Assembly (NCBI GenBank): GCA_037951165.1
Contig: JBBDHG010000019.1
Coordinates: 10,181,501 to 10,245,500, forward strand
Origin: Lophius americanus
Taxonomy: Eukaryota; Chordata; Actinopteri; Lophiiformes; Lophiidae
Direction of reading: 5' to 3'
Length of the DNA: 64,000 nt
Part shown: positions 24,081 through 36,018 of the stretch, piece by piece
Layout of the letters: every line of letters starts with the position of its first letter
Position numbering within the stretch: the first letter of the stretch is position 1
Position numbers and translations under genes: made by a program
The notes under the pieces: generated by a model
Seen by the model: the letters and a program-made list of their open reading frames with translations, nothing else
What the model was told of the DNA's origin: nothing
Databases searched by the model: none

Positions 24081-26070
24081 TGCGCACATTTCTAACAGGG
24101 GCAACATGAATGAAGAAAACAAAATATTATACAGGTCAGTGTTGACAAATATGTTGTCCATTTACAATAATTCCGATTTTTGTTGGACTAAAATTCCGAA
24201 TAAGTGGAGATGATCTCACTTCATAAGGATAATAAAGATATTTATTATCCTTAAGTTTATCCTATATTATGTTTTTTGACTTTGTTTTTTAACACACCAA
24301 TGCATAGCCTCATCTGTTGTATATGACATTTAGTTCCCAGGTATTGCAAAATGTTATTTAACAATCGTTCGATATCTTTTGTGAACACATTTAACCACTC
24401 ATTCACACCGCCCATGAGTTTCAGAACTTCTCTAACAAGCGACTGTACTTATATTCATCTCTTTCTAACGCTAAACAAATATATAATGTATCTCTGAACA
24501 TAATTTACAGCAACCTGAAAGACACGTATTGAAGTTGTCGGATACTCTTAATTCTAAGAGTCAAGTTATGTTGAAGTCAAAAGCCGGAAAAATCTGTCAT
24601 GGCGAAAGAATTGTGTTTACAATGCTGATATAAATGACTCCTTTAACCCAAAGTCTTGCCAAACAGCAGCATCTACCCTTAGATTTCTTTCCTTCCGTCC
24701 CACAGAGTCAACGTGCATTAAAGAGTTGCATGCAGTTAATATGAAACCCTCAGCGCTGCTGTAAGGCATGAATGTTTTCCAGGAGAACCATAGCTTCTGC
24801 AACAGTGTCCCACAGCAAATCTGTCCTACTCTGCAGCATAATTGGTAGGGGATTTAGATGGAAAGGGACTGCAGGAGAGAAAGCCTTTTTTGGAGGGGGA
24901 AATGGTTCTCGTCCGAAGAAGAAAAGCTCTTTTCACCGGGCCACAATGGGAGATTGGGACAGGGGAGGAGTCCCATCGTGATTAGCCCATTTAATGGCGC
25001 GTTTACTTAATTTCTGTATTCACTGGCAACGGTAAACAAAAGGAGAAATAGCACTCACATTTTTAAGTGCTGCATAACGTTGACGTTTGTTAGAATTTGT
25101 AAAAAAAAAAAAAAAAAATGCATACATCCAGCAATTTTTCATGCATGACATGGGTTTGGAGTATTATGAAACCCTAAAAAAGGGAGTAAAGTAGGACTTC
25201 TTGCTGAATAAAATACAATTCTTGATATATACAATTCAAGAAATAGCCTTTTTAAACCGAGTCAACCACGTTGTGAAAAGTCGTTTTTGGTGCGTTCAGT
25301 TCCCTGACATGGCACGGGCATAATGCTTCCACAATCCATTAATGACCCAATATGAACATGTGTTTAGCCACTTATCAATGACCTTATCCGTAATCGGATG
25401 GAGAGACAGACATGACGCAAAAGAGTTAAGCAAATTGAATTCTCTATTTGATTTAGAAATGTATGGTACATTAACATAATAACCACGCAAAGAAGCAACA
25501 TTGAATAGGCCAGAGTAAGTAAGCGCTGTGAGCGACCCTGGGGCGGCAGAGAGGAGAGGGGGGGGCGCCTGTACATTTGAATAAATGTAGTAATAATAGT
25601 AATAAGTTCTCTTTTTGTGCGTAAACATGACTGTTAACATATGCCAATGTCGACCCTACCTACACACACAAAAAAAAGAAGATAAATAACCAAAAGCAAC
25701 AAAAACGCCTAGAGCACTTCAGTATAAATTTTGACAAATATTTTATGTAGGAACACCAAGTCAAGAAAAGTGAGGAGGGGATAGAAAAGAGGATGACAAG
25801 GGCAGAGCAATAATTATGTACAAGCATATTTCTACACGTATATTACACAGCGGGAGAATGATCGCAGTATTTGAGATATACATAATTCAATATAAAATTT
25901 TGAAAATAAAAATAAAAATCTGATACAGTCATAAACGATCCCGTTGGTTATTTTTGACCATGTACCCCACACAGGCAGTGACAGAAGAGTATTCAAAAAG
26001 GTGCTTACGACTTGAAATGATTGTCTGATGAACACAAAGTAAAAACAGGATTGCATCTTGTCTGTGTGTC
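24081..26070. other. Intergenic DNA grading into the six3 three-prime region
   Basis: Unique DNA with a poly(A) run at about 25100-25118. A block at 24780-24990 is balanced in composition and may be regulatory. The exact 3' end of six3 is not determined; it could lie in the right part of this interval. Confidence 0.4.
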
Positions 26071-26072
26071 CG

Positions 26073-26102
26073 TCATCATCATCATCATCATCATCATCAT
26101 CA
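26073..26102. repeat. (ATC)n trinucleotide repeat in probable six3 three-prime UTR
   Basis: Ten TCA/ATC units about 370 bp past the six3 stop codon on the transcript strand (reads as GAT repeats in the mRNA sense). A minus-strand AATAAA (plus TTTATT near 26139) is close by and would be a possible early poly(A) signal. Confidence 0.85.
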
Positions 26103-26470
26103 CGTTGACTATGAATGGAGATGGAGGAGACGATCTGTTTTTATTCCCTCTGCTCAATGTTCCGGGTGGAAAATCTTGCACTCAGGTTAATTTTCCCTGA
26201 TTACAAAATGAAAAATAAAAAGACATCATGCAAATAGTCTAGTGGTGGTGGGGATGTGGGGATATGAAGAGGAGGAGAGGGAGGCGTGGGTCCTTTGAAA
26301 GCGCTTTATAATAATAAAAAACGACGTGCTTTTATCTCTTTATTTTTATATTTATATCAATCGGTCCTTTTTTCATCCGAGATATTTCATAAGTCTCTTT
26401 CTTCTTCTCAGGTCCATTCTCCCTGTAAATATTTCTCTTTTTGTTTATTTTGTGTTTTTTCCCCTCCGTA

Positions 26471-29202
26471 TCATACATCGCACTCCGAGTCACTGGATGT
26501 GACAGACAGGATGGACGTCCCAGTATCAACTCTCTCTGTCATACTGGAAACGCTGGTGGTGGGACTGGCCGCAGTCGAAGGCGACTCTGCCGAGCTGTGA
26601 GGAGTGAGACCGGCCTCTGAGAGGGACCTCATACCGCTCGGTCCTATTGCTTGGTGCTGAAGCCTGGGAGAAGAAAAGAGATGAGGAGGGGAGGGAAAAG
26701 GAAGAAAAAAATGAGAGAAATGGCAATTAGACCTGAGAATGTCCCCTTTCCCCTCCTCCTCCTTCAAAATAGGGCTCCAAATTCGCCTTTCTTTCCCCCT
26801 GCCGGCCCCTGCCATGCATGCATGCTTTTATCAAATAGCCAGCTTTCAGGGGACAAAACACAGCACTATTTAGACTACCAAATGTTGGAATAAATGTAAT
26901 GGGTTCCTGTTTTTCTACAAAAGTATGCATGATCAATGAGCAAGTCAGCAATCTGAGATTCAAACCAAGTGTCATCTCACAATAGAAAAAAACCCTTTTA
27001 AATCCAGCTATGCAGTTTAATGGCATTATTTTCAACTCATATCCAGAGCTGTTTTGTTTTCACTATAGTTCCATCTACTAGGTGTATTCGCTGTATTTGA
27101 TTACATTGCTGCGTAGATTATAACCTTCTTAAATCCTGTGACTCTGCAGTTTCAGTACCAACAATATTACTGGAATAAAACGTAGTCGTGAGCTTTTGAA
27201 ACAGATGAATCTCAGTCTGATGAAAGTGGAAGTGTATGAATGAATGACGTGGAGATCCGGGAAACACCAATCATCCTAAATGTTTATCTCCAATCCACTC
27301 ACGATAATAACTCCATCGCGGTGGGATAATATCAGCCTGGAAATATATCTATCATTTAGCAAAAATATTAGAATAATATTCATATGGCTTAGTTCACTCC
27401 GAGGTATTTTTTAATCAATTATAGCATTTCAACGGAATGATACCACAATTTATTTATTTATTTAGCTATGAATTAAGTCTTTAAACGCTTTTAATACATG
27501 GTCATTTTAGTCAAGTAATACCAATAAAACCTCCTTTATCCTTTGAGATAATCCTTGTCAAAAATGATGAGTGACATGTGATGTTAAAATAATGAATGCA
27601 GCATAGCACATGATGAATGTATGTATATATGTATGTATGTATTTATGTATGAGTGTGGCTAATATTCGCTGTGAAGCTTAAAATACACATGATTTTATCT
27701 TTATTTCGGGAAAAACAATAATATATTACGTATAATATTATCAGAATTATTTACCAAATTATTTTGAAGTATCTATTACAAACTAATTGCTTTTGGCATT
27801 TGGTATATATTGCCATTTGGATAAATGTTATTATTTATTTTATGTATTCTACTATCCAAAATAATTCATGAAGCGGTTTACACTATAACCACAGAATTGT
27901 ATTATATATATATATTGTCCACTTATGTTTGCATTTTATCGTTTCATCACGATTGGTCTTTTGTAGCAATATTTCCACTCTATTATAATATAGAGGAATA
28001 TATAAACAAACATTTTGTGTTTAGGAACACTCTCCAATAATCTCTTCCCCGGTTTAACAGAAATGCAAATCATAATTTATTCATTACCTATTATTATCAA
28101 TGAGTATTTAAACAAACGGTCTGAATTCAACAATTTAACATTATGGGTATTTTTTTAAGTGAATTAAATTCTATATTCCGTTCAAAATACATGCGAAGAT
28201 AAATTACACCAGCTGGTCAAGTTTAACGAAGCTAATCCCACGTGAAACATGTTAAAACATATATTATAATGTCTGTTTCCGATATTTACAAGAGCTGAAA
28301 TTATGTTTTTCATCACAATTTCACTTAATAAGACAAATGTCGCCGCAGCAGCTCCCTCCCCCCGCATAACAAGCTTGCTCTATGCGGAAGCACAACTCCA
28401 CGTTTAGCCCACAATCCTCTTTTTATTAATTTGACTCAATGCGTCCATTTCAAACCTTCCCACTTTGTTGTTTTAGCTGAGTTTTGAAAGTAAGGACAAG
28501 CACCACCAACCTGTTTTTGGCCGCCGCAGCTCTGTCTCGTTGCCTCCGGTTTTTAAACCAATTTCCGACCTGTGTTGGAGTGAGTCCAGTGGCTTGAGCC
28601 AGTTCCCTTTTCTTGCTGGGGTTTGGATACGGGTCTTGGAGGTACCACTCCCTCAACAGGCTCCGTGTCCTCTCTTTGAAACAGTGCGTCTTCTGCTCGC
28701 CGTCCCAGATGGTTCGAGGAAGCGGAAACTTCTTCCGCACCCGGTACTTATCGACCGGTCCGAGAGGACGACCGCGGAGCTTCTCGGCTTCCTGATAGTG
28801 CGCCTCCAACCACATGGCTTGCAGTTTGCCGTGTGAGTCCTTGGTGAACTTGTGATTCTCAAGGATGTGGTACAGGTCTCTAAAATTCCCCGTGTGGAAC
28901 GCCACCACGGCCCGGGCGCGCAGGATGGACTCGTGCTTGTTGATCGCCTCGCATGCTCCCGGAGCCACCGGCAGGGACCAGAGGAAGCGGCCCAGCCGTT
29001 CGATGTCCCCGGTCTCTTCCAGCGTCTCACAGACGCTTGCCACCTGCTCCGGGGAGAAGTTTAGTGTCGGTAGCTGAAACATGGACAAGTCTTCTGGAGA
29101 CCTGGTAGCGGGAGCGCTGTTCGCCACGAACAGAGGGCGATCAGCGAAGTTTGGCAGGAAGAAATGGGAGGGATAAAGCTCTAAGGGGGATCTGAAAACC
29201 AT
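26471..29202 (-). CDS. six3: Homeobox protein Six3 (two coding exons)
   Basis: Nuclear transcription factor of the SIX3/SIX6 class, required for forebrain and eye; it represses Wnt targets with Groucho/TLE co-repressors and can activate lens and retina genes. Coding exon 1 is 29202-28511 and exon 2 is 26663-26471, with donor AACAG/GTTGGT and acceptor CTCCCAG/GCTT restoring Arg231. The product is 294 residues. The N-terminus is MVFRSPLELYPSHFFLPNFA, the SIX domain spans about 49-163, the homeodomain about 164-223 with NWFKNRRQR at 214-222, and the tail ends SILSVTSSDSECDV, diagnostic for Six3. The long glycine-rich N-terminal insert of mammalian SIX3 is absent, as in other fish. The start at 29202 is the family start; an in-frame ATG at 29259 adds 19 hydrophobic residues that look intronic. 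The N-terminus resembles six3a more than six3b as I recall them, so the paralogue is uncertain. Confidence 0.97.
26664..28510 (-). other. six3: six3 intron
   Basis: Single 1,847-bp coding intron with GT...AG ends, placed a few residues after the homeodomain as in other vertebrate Six3 genes. AT-rich interior with a (TATG)n-like patch at 27616-27651 and no mobile element recognised. Confidence 0.9.
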
Positions 29203-29716
29203 GGAAATGACCTGGGAGAGAAATAAAATTATCGAGAAAAGGGAAAAACCGAAAAACACGGCAAGTAAAGAAGATTGAATGACTCAATGGCTATCGCCTA
29301 ATGACACCAGCCTCATAATATCTCCCCCCTAAATCCGCTGTTGAGTGTAGCATTGAAACATTTTGTTTCCCTTTTCTATTGGTCTTCTTGGTGTCGTTGA
29401 AGCGTTGTCATGGCAGCCCTGCCAATCACTGTCAAGCGTGCCAATCATTAGCCAGTACGTAGCGCGAGGCTTTCACCACTTGTGCAGCAAGCACGGGAGG
29501 TTATCAGAGTCTCCGATCTCCACAGCAACCCTCCCACCGCACTGCGCGGATCAGGCACAAGCCAATGCTCGCCTATCTGCTGAATGGAATGAGCAATTAG
29601 AGGGTGGAATATTATTGCGATCTTAACGAGGCTCGTTAAAGCTAAAGAAGATATGTAGACTGGAGATGCTTAGCAGAGACGGGAGAGGAGGGAGAGGCAG
29701 CGGGAGCTTTTAAAGG
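29203..29716 (-). promoter_or_regulatory. six3: six3 five-prime leader and candidate core promoter
   Basis: On the minus strand a TATA-like TTTAAAAG lies at 29714-29707, and a CCAAT box reads from 29382 to 29378. CCAAT boxes in the opposite orientation are at 29422-29426 and 29441-29445. A start near 29680 would give a leader of about 480 nt. Immediately upstream of the ATG is a strong acceptor-like sequence (ATTTCTCTCCCAG ending at 29212), so part of the leader could be an intron. Which start is used is not decidable here. Confidence 0.4.
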
Positions 29717-29951
29717 GTGACAAATGGACAACCAATGACTGCAACTCCGGAGTACACGTTTTGAATAGAAGCGAGTCAATTTGCACATTATTTTGGCTGA
29801 GATTTTTTTTTTCCTCCTGTAGTAGCTACTTTTTTGTTTCATCGTTGAAATGAAATGTTCATTGATATTTTTTTGTTGTACTCGGAAGAGGAGGGCGTTA
29901 GGGTATTGTGCGCTTTTACTTTCTAAATACACTTTTTTTTTGTTTTTGCTT

Positions 29952-29959
29952 TATAAAAG
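29952..29959 (+). promoter_or_regulatory. TATA box pointing away from six3
   Basis: A perfect TATAAAAG on the plus strand, about 240 bp from the minus-strand TATA-like element of six3, in head-to-head arrangement. It could drive a divergent noncoding transcript comparable to mammalian SIX3OS1, transcribed rightward from about 29985. No coding frame follows. Motif evidence only. Confidence 0.35.
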
Positions 29960-31100
29960 GTCGAATTATGACGCAATTCACTTATTGATTATTTTAAAAT
30001 TGCTTGTTATTTTGTAGTTATTATGGTTTGACTCGGTCACTGTGGTGGGTGCCGGTCCAGTCTGCTCCTGGCCGCCGCTCCCCCCTGCTCTACACGGCCT
30101 TAGCTCCGAGACGCCGGGAATTACCCTGACCCCCTGCCTGCTGCCTCCCCTCCAACCAACAACATTTATTGTTGCAAATGAATTTTGATTCGCAGCGTTG
30201 TTTTGATTAAACGATGGCATTCCAGCTCTTCAGGCCAATGACGAATTACTTTTCATGACATCAGGTTGCCACGTTTTTTGTTTTTATTTTTGCAGTCCAA
30301 CCCTCCAATTAATACCATTAGTGCTGGAATTACAATCAAATGGCAACATGAAAGCAGTTTTCATGCATTTGATTTAGTGGTGAGGACACGATCAATGTCC
30401 ACATCCAGTCACAGGATTCGGCTTAGTAAGGCGGTGTGATTTTCATGTTTATGGATAAAACGGCTTCATATTTAGACAGGGCTCACAGGGTGTTAAAATA
30501 GTGCGAGTTCACTCTAACACGAACAGTGCTCACATTGTGAAAGGGTCGTGTACAAGGCATAGCATCTAGATTCCGCTTAATCCCCCCTCAATAAAGCTGA
30601 CATAATGATCCTAAGCCGCCTTTCTACAAAATCATTTAGGAATTCTGAACTTTTCTTTCCCACTCTCTTATTTGCACATTCTCCTGGGCTGGGATAGACC
30701 GCCGACATCAAGCTTGGAGGGACAGTGAGTAAACCGGCTCGACATGCATATTTCCACAGTGCAACCTCTTTCTATGTTCATCGTTTCATCTGAACCAATC
30801 AATGCGCGTGCGAACCCACGCAGATCTCTGGTGTTATGGCAAAATCCGGTCACTCCTGCATGTGTGCAGCCCCCCTCCCACACTCACAGACTCACGCACA
30901 CACAAACACACGCGCACGACACCAACATTAAGTTGTGAGTGCAAGCTTAGTGCAGCTCTTCTCCCAATATGCAAAGCCGCCTACCTGTTTGGGTTCCTGG
31001 TGCAACTATTTGGTTATCACCATTCACGCCATGGCTGCAGGTATTATCTAGTGTTATGTTAGGAGGAGACAAGATTGGGAGTAGCCCTTGCAGGCAATTC
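29960..31100. promoter_or_regulatory. six3 upstream block, candidate enhancers
   Basis: Long non-repetitive stretch with homeodomain-type sites (CCTCCAATTAATACCATTAG near 30302, GGCTTAGTAAGG near 30420, CGCTTAATCC near 30575). Work in medaka and zebrafish places several eye and forebrain enhancers of six3 within a few kb upstream, which fits, but equivalence is unproven. Small frames here have no known relatives. Confidence 0.3.
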
Positions 31101-33380
31101 GGAAATCACTCCTAGAGGAGACTGGAGTTGAAATGTAAAACCTGAATGGGGATTGAGGGGAAAAAGCTACTACTAATTCGCATTCTTTTACATGGCTTTT
31201 GTTTTCGTTAAGCATGTAATTAACACCCCCCAAACAAGTTTATTCACCTGCCCTAATTGTGTGTTTATCCCAGGGCTTGCTGAATGTTCTGAGCAGCGGG
31301 GGACAGGCTCTCTGAATGCACATGGAGTATTTAGCCTCGTCTTCGTTTACTTACAGCCAAACCTCCAGACAGGGTAACACAAACAACAACTCTCACGCGA
31401 AACAAAAATGAAAAAGCTGTTGGTTAAGCGGACACAAACGCCTTTTTTTTCACCGCTTCCTCTCTTATTCCTGTGGATTTCCAATATTTTGTTTTGGGGA
31501 ACTTTTACATGAAAATATATTATTATCTGTTAAAGAAGTGCTTCTAGTCTTAAGCTCCAGCATTTGACATATTTATTACATTTCCACAGCACGTAAGGGA
31601 TCTCACATGTTAGTTATCATCCTGGTTAATTGTCAGTTATTTTAATTATTAGTCCGTTCCAATGAGGCAGCAAATAAACAAAGCCGATGTTACGTCATGT
31701 GCAGGAGTGAGAGAGTGAGGGGGCACCGGATGAGTTAAAGAGAGAAAAGGTGTTGTTTGTTAAAGGTAAGAGGAATAGAGACAGACTGCAACAAAGAATT
31801 GTGTCTTGATTTTATTTCTTTTGCTCCCTCGTTGACCCCGGTTTGGCAGAGGCTGGCCAGAAAAATGTAGCACACCCCTCCTTGGCAAACACAGGAGAGA
31901 CTTCTGCGCCTGCTGCTCCATCCTGGATTCATCTCCACATTATGCAGGACGAGTCTTTACAGTAATGATGGGTACGTATACAAATTCTCTTTGGCTTTTA
32001 TTCCTTTAAACTATACTGCATATTTATATACATGTATATGCATGCATTTATTTTAAAACATTGTTATTTTTAATTACGATTCACATGTCCAAGGATCAAT
32101 TACATTTATTTCGCCTTTTTTTAATTAATTTATTTTTATTTAGATTATTGAATTACAACATATTATTTTCGCTACTTTTCCCCTTAGCTCCTATTCGTCC
32201 TTTGCAGAGCTGAGAGCAGCGTCCCGTCCAGGGAATGTCACGATGCGAGCTCGGGACTGGACGAGACACCGGTTCCCTGATATTTCACGGGTGAATTATC
32301 CAGGATCATGGAAATCCATCCGCGGTGGGTTGTCCACGCAGACTTGTTTTTCGACAGCGATGTTCGGTAAACTCCTCATTTTTCAATCACGTTTCAAAAT
32401 GAATATTTTGATATAATCGGATCTTGCAGTTGGAAAGAAGATTAATTTGCCTTTTATAAACCATGATGTGTCATCTTATTTTACATTTTTATCCGTGGAG
32501 CACATAGATGTGCGTAAATGTAGGATGCTGTCAGGACGGGGCGCACTATCCCCCCAGTCCCATACTGGCTCAGAGCAAGGGGAGACCAAGCACTCTGTAT
32601 ACACTGTAAAAAATATCTATCTAAACAAGCCATTCAATTACTTCTAAAGAAAAGGTCCTTGAAGAAATTTTTGTAAAACGCCTAGAAACAGGAGCATTGT
32701 TAAATTAATTAACAACTGTTTTGTTGTGATAATTTTAATTTATGGGAAATTCAATTTCCCATAAATTAATTACATTTTTAAATGTTTATCTTTAACATTC
32801 CAATTATTTTCAATCAACTCATGCAATAAATATTGACACGTTGAATATCCTTATACGCGTATGGAGCGAGAAAAAAAAATCAGAGCTAAATATTTCATAT
32901 ATTATATTGATATTTTTTACAGTGTTTTTTCCACATGAACGGCGCTTTTGTAAGATGATTTTAGTTTACCCTTTTACTCTTAAAATAACACATAACATTT
33001 CGCTTGTGATGATTGATTGAATTACATCAAGTGCCAAAAGTTGGTTACACTATAGAACTATGGGCAGTTGCTAAATTAGTAATCACAGCAAAGTTTGTAG
33101 AAGAATCCACTGAACATACCATACCATAATTTATAATTAAATGAGGAGTCAAGTGAATAAACGTGAAATGACTGCAAATGAGGCGCCAACTTTGACAACA
33201 GTTATACAGGTTTTTAACACCTTTCTGTGTGTGTGTGTCTCACACACACTCTCCCCCTCTCTTTTCTTTTCTTTTTTTTTATTGTGTGGTCTCATTAGGG
33301 GGACTTCCTGGCAGGGCTGGGAGCTTGTATCAGAGCTGTCCAATCAGTGTATTTACACGGGTTGTTAGCGACAGTTAATG
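31101..33380. other. six3 upstream intergenic DNA
   Basis: Mostly AT-rich unique DNA with a GC-richer block at about 32195-32370. No gene recognised. Confidence 0.5.
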
Positions 33381-34800
33381 AGGGCTCCTCCCCGGGCTGG
33401 TAGAGAATGGCGCCTCAACATTTAGATTTACCTTGTGTCAACTCGTTACTTCTAATGAACCTCCATGGAAGAGCCGCCCTGCACTCAATGGAGCCGCGCG
33501 CCCGGACTGTGTGTGAGACCCTGGAAGAGTGGAGCTGCAAACCGGCCTCAATCCCCCCCTTCTTTCTTCCGCTCTCTCAGGGAGAGTTGCAGTCTCGCAT
33601 GCATGCCTTTGCGTGCTCGCGCACAGTGTGTGAGCGCATCTGTCGGATGAAGGTGGGTGGCATACGGACATTTAGTCCAGTTAGTTAAAATATGACGCTG
33701 GCCACCCACGCCACTTGTTAATACACGCGCTGTTTGTCTTTTTTAGATCTGTGTCTACTCCTCACCAGCAGTGTGATCAGAGTATGCAGAGAGAAACCGG
33801 AGAAGAGTATCACAAACCTGTTATGTCCTCTATTGTTTGGTCAATGAGGCTTAACATGTCAGCTTATTGCCTCTGCTAAAGTAAGTTCATTTATAATCAC
33901 CACCATCCCCCAATGGAGCAGGGAGGCTCTGCCCCCTCCGTCCACCCCTCTCCTGGCCCCCAGTGTCGCTTGTTGAGCTGCATCAGCAACACATCACTGC
34001 TCCTCAATGTAGGTACAAACTGGAGGAGTTTGGCGTATCCCTGAAGTGGACTCCCCTCTTACCCTGCTAACCCACAGAGACACCACTTAAAAATCAATTA
34101 GGACCGTCTAGCCTCCCCCTCCCTGCAACTCATCATTTCCTAAACAGGTGGCCTCCATCAATTTTGGGAAAAATGCAAAAGTTAAATTCAGTGTGTTCAT
34201 TTTTTTGTGGGTGGATAAGACCGCATGACCGGTCCATAATGGGACCTCATGAAAGCAGACTAACAAGGGGATTGATTCGATGATTGGGATTGCCAGATAA
34301 GTTTGTTGTCTATGTTTTAATGTCCCCTGAACTGATAGCATTTATTATGTAACATGCAGAGATATGACAAAGAGTAGCAGCGCTGGAGGGGGCCCTGAGT
34401 CCTAGTGTTCACTCTTCCAGGTGGATGGATTGATTTGGTGCAGGGGCAGACAGGGAGAACTAAATATAATGGGCACATATCAGATGTATCCCCCCAAAGC
34501 TTTACATATGATGCTCACCTATTCCTCACTGACTTATTAGAGTCAAATCAAAACTTTCTTCAGCTTCTCGTTGCTCGGGTGGTTCATCTTAACTCCGAGC
34601 CAGACTAGACGGCCAGAGCAACATCCGTAAAGTAATGATGAAATTATGTATTTTAGGTAAATATGACTGTTTTGGACTTGACGGTCAAAGCTGATCACGT
34701 GCCTCAGCTCCAAGGCAAATCGGAGTCTCTCAAATCTCTCGCAAAGATTAGTAAATGTGAGACACGACGAGGAATATGCATGCAGTCAGGTTGAACAACT
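33381..34800. promoter_or_regulatory. Candidate regulatory block upstream of six3
   Basis: GC-balanced unique DNA with CT-rich parts (33900-34130) and an E-box CACGTG at about 34697. Overlapping open frames on both strands at 33407-33688 show no family resemblance and no splice context, so I treat the block as non-coding. Confidence 0.22.
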
Positions 34801-35680
34801 ATCGGAACACTTATTTATTACTTATTTAATTGAAGCTATTGATAAATATGATTTGCATGATAACGTTTGATTTTGTTGTGCGGTATTATAGTCAGCTTTG
34901 TTACGTTGTAATATTGGTTTCATTCAAACAGCTAAAATGGCCAAATAATCATTGTGAGGTAACATTACGCTAATAACGAGAATGGTATATCTACATAATC
35001 AGTGCTCTTGCTTTATGTTTTTAAATTTTATTTCTACGTTTTGTACATCTTTTTCATAAAAGAGCTCTATTCACTTGTCAGCTACTGTCATTTGACAATA
35101 AATTGACCAATTTCTATTCCAGCAGGATGAGTATATTTCTTATAAATGTTATCAGAAATGATAAATCATCCTAAATCTTTCTGCTTTAGTGTGACTGTGC
35201 TGTAGCATGATCTCACATAAATGCAGAAGGGTGAAGGACACAAACGTCCCAGTCTCCGTCTTCGTCACCCCTTTCTATTTGCCAGTTTACTCCTAACTCC
35301 GGTAGGCGGACATGGAGTGTAAAACAAGGAGGACAATGTTGGTTGTTTGGTGGCCTGCACGGCTGAGATAATAATCCAGAAAACGGGCCGTGACTGAGAA
35401 GGTATGAAGGCGGAATTAGAAATAGGGTTTGGATTCATTAGTTTTTCTTTTTGCACCCCGAACCAAATCCTTTCTTATTAAATTCGCGGGACCCTTGATT
35501 AGCAAAATATATAATACGTCACTTTGTTGACATATGTACAATCATGTAAAGTGCATTATAAATTAAATGTATTATTATTATTATTATTATTATTCATCTT
35601 CAGTGCTATTTAAAGTTGGAAAAGATACATTATAACAACATTGCTTTGATATGTTTTTAGTAGGTGTATGTAGTTCCTAA
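34801..35680. other. Intergenic DNA with (ATT)n repeat
   Basis: AT-rich DNA with an (ATT)n microsatellite at 35571-35594. No gene recognised. Confidence 0.6.
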
Positions 35681-35689
35681 GTGCAGTGG

Positions 35690-35880
35690 CTGCCAGGGCG
35701 AACAGGTTGGTGGTCGTCTGCTCTCGGCCGCTGACTGGCTGAGTTTCACTTCACAGCGGACTGGACTCAGCAGCCAATCAGAGGTGTGCACCGGAGCGGA
35801 CCGGCCCATAACTGGGTATTAGCTTACAGGATAATAACGGAGGGATGCGGCGACCGAGGAGCCAGTTAGTCATGGGTGAG
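35690..35880 (+). promoter_or_regulatory. Candidate promoter and first exon of an unknown noncoding RNA
   Basis: GC-rich block in AT-rich surroundings with a CCAAT box at 35774-35778 and, about 100 bp downstream, a donor-like ATGG/GTGAGC with GT at 35876-35877. No conserved coding frame is present. Could equally be an enhancer; the promoter reading is inference. Confidence 0.25.
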
Positions 35881-35984
35881 CAGCTACAGTCCTATCTGAT
35901 TTGTGTCACGCACCTCACCAGATCAATAGCGGACGTCTAGGAGAGCAGAGGGGGGGGTGAGCTGAGAATCTGTACAGGTGCACT

Positions 35985-36018
35985 AAGGAAAGGAAAAGAA
36001 AGGAAAGGAAAGGAAAGG
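35985..36018. repeat. (AAAGG)n simple repeat
   Basis: Pentanucleotide AAAGG units, about six copies, with one imperfect unit. Confidence 0.9.

Noticed and set aside
26286..26600. Plus-strand frame opposite six3 exon 2
   Set aside because: Antisense shadow of the six3 coding exon and its 3' UTR.
28540..29077. Plus-strand frames over six3 exon 1
   Set aside because: Antisense shadows of the six3 exon.
29203..29259. N-terminal extension of Six3 from the in-frame ATG at 29259
   Set aside because: The added 19 residues are absent from the family, hydrophobic without signal-peptide logic for a nuclear factor, and overlap a strong splice-acceptor-like tract.
33407..33688. Overlapping frames on both strands upstream of six3
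   Set aside because: No recognisable domain, no splice-linked continuation; explained by locally higher GC.
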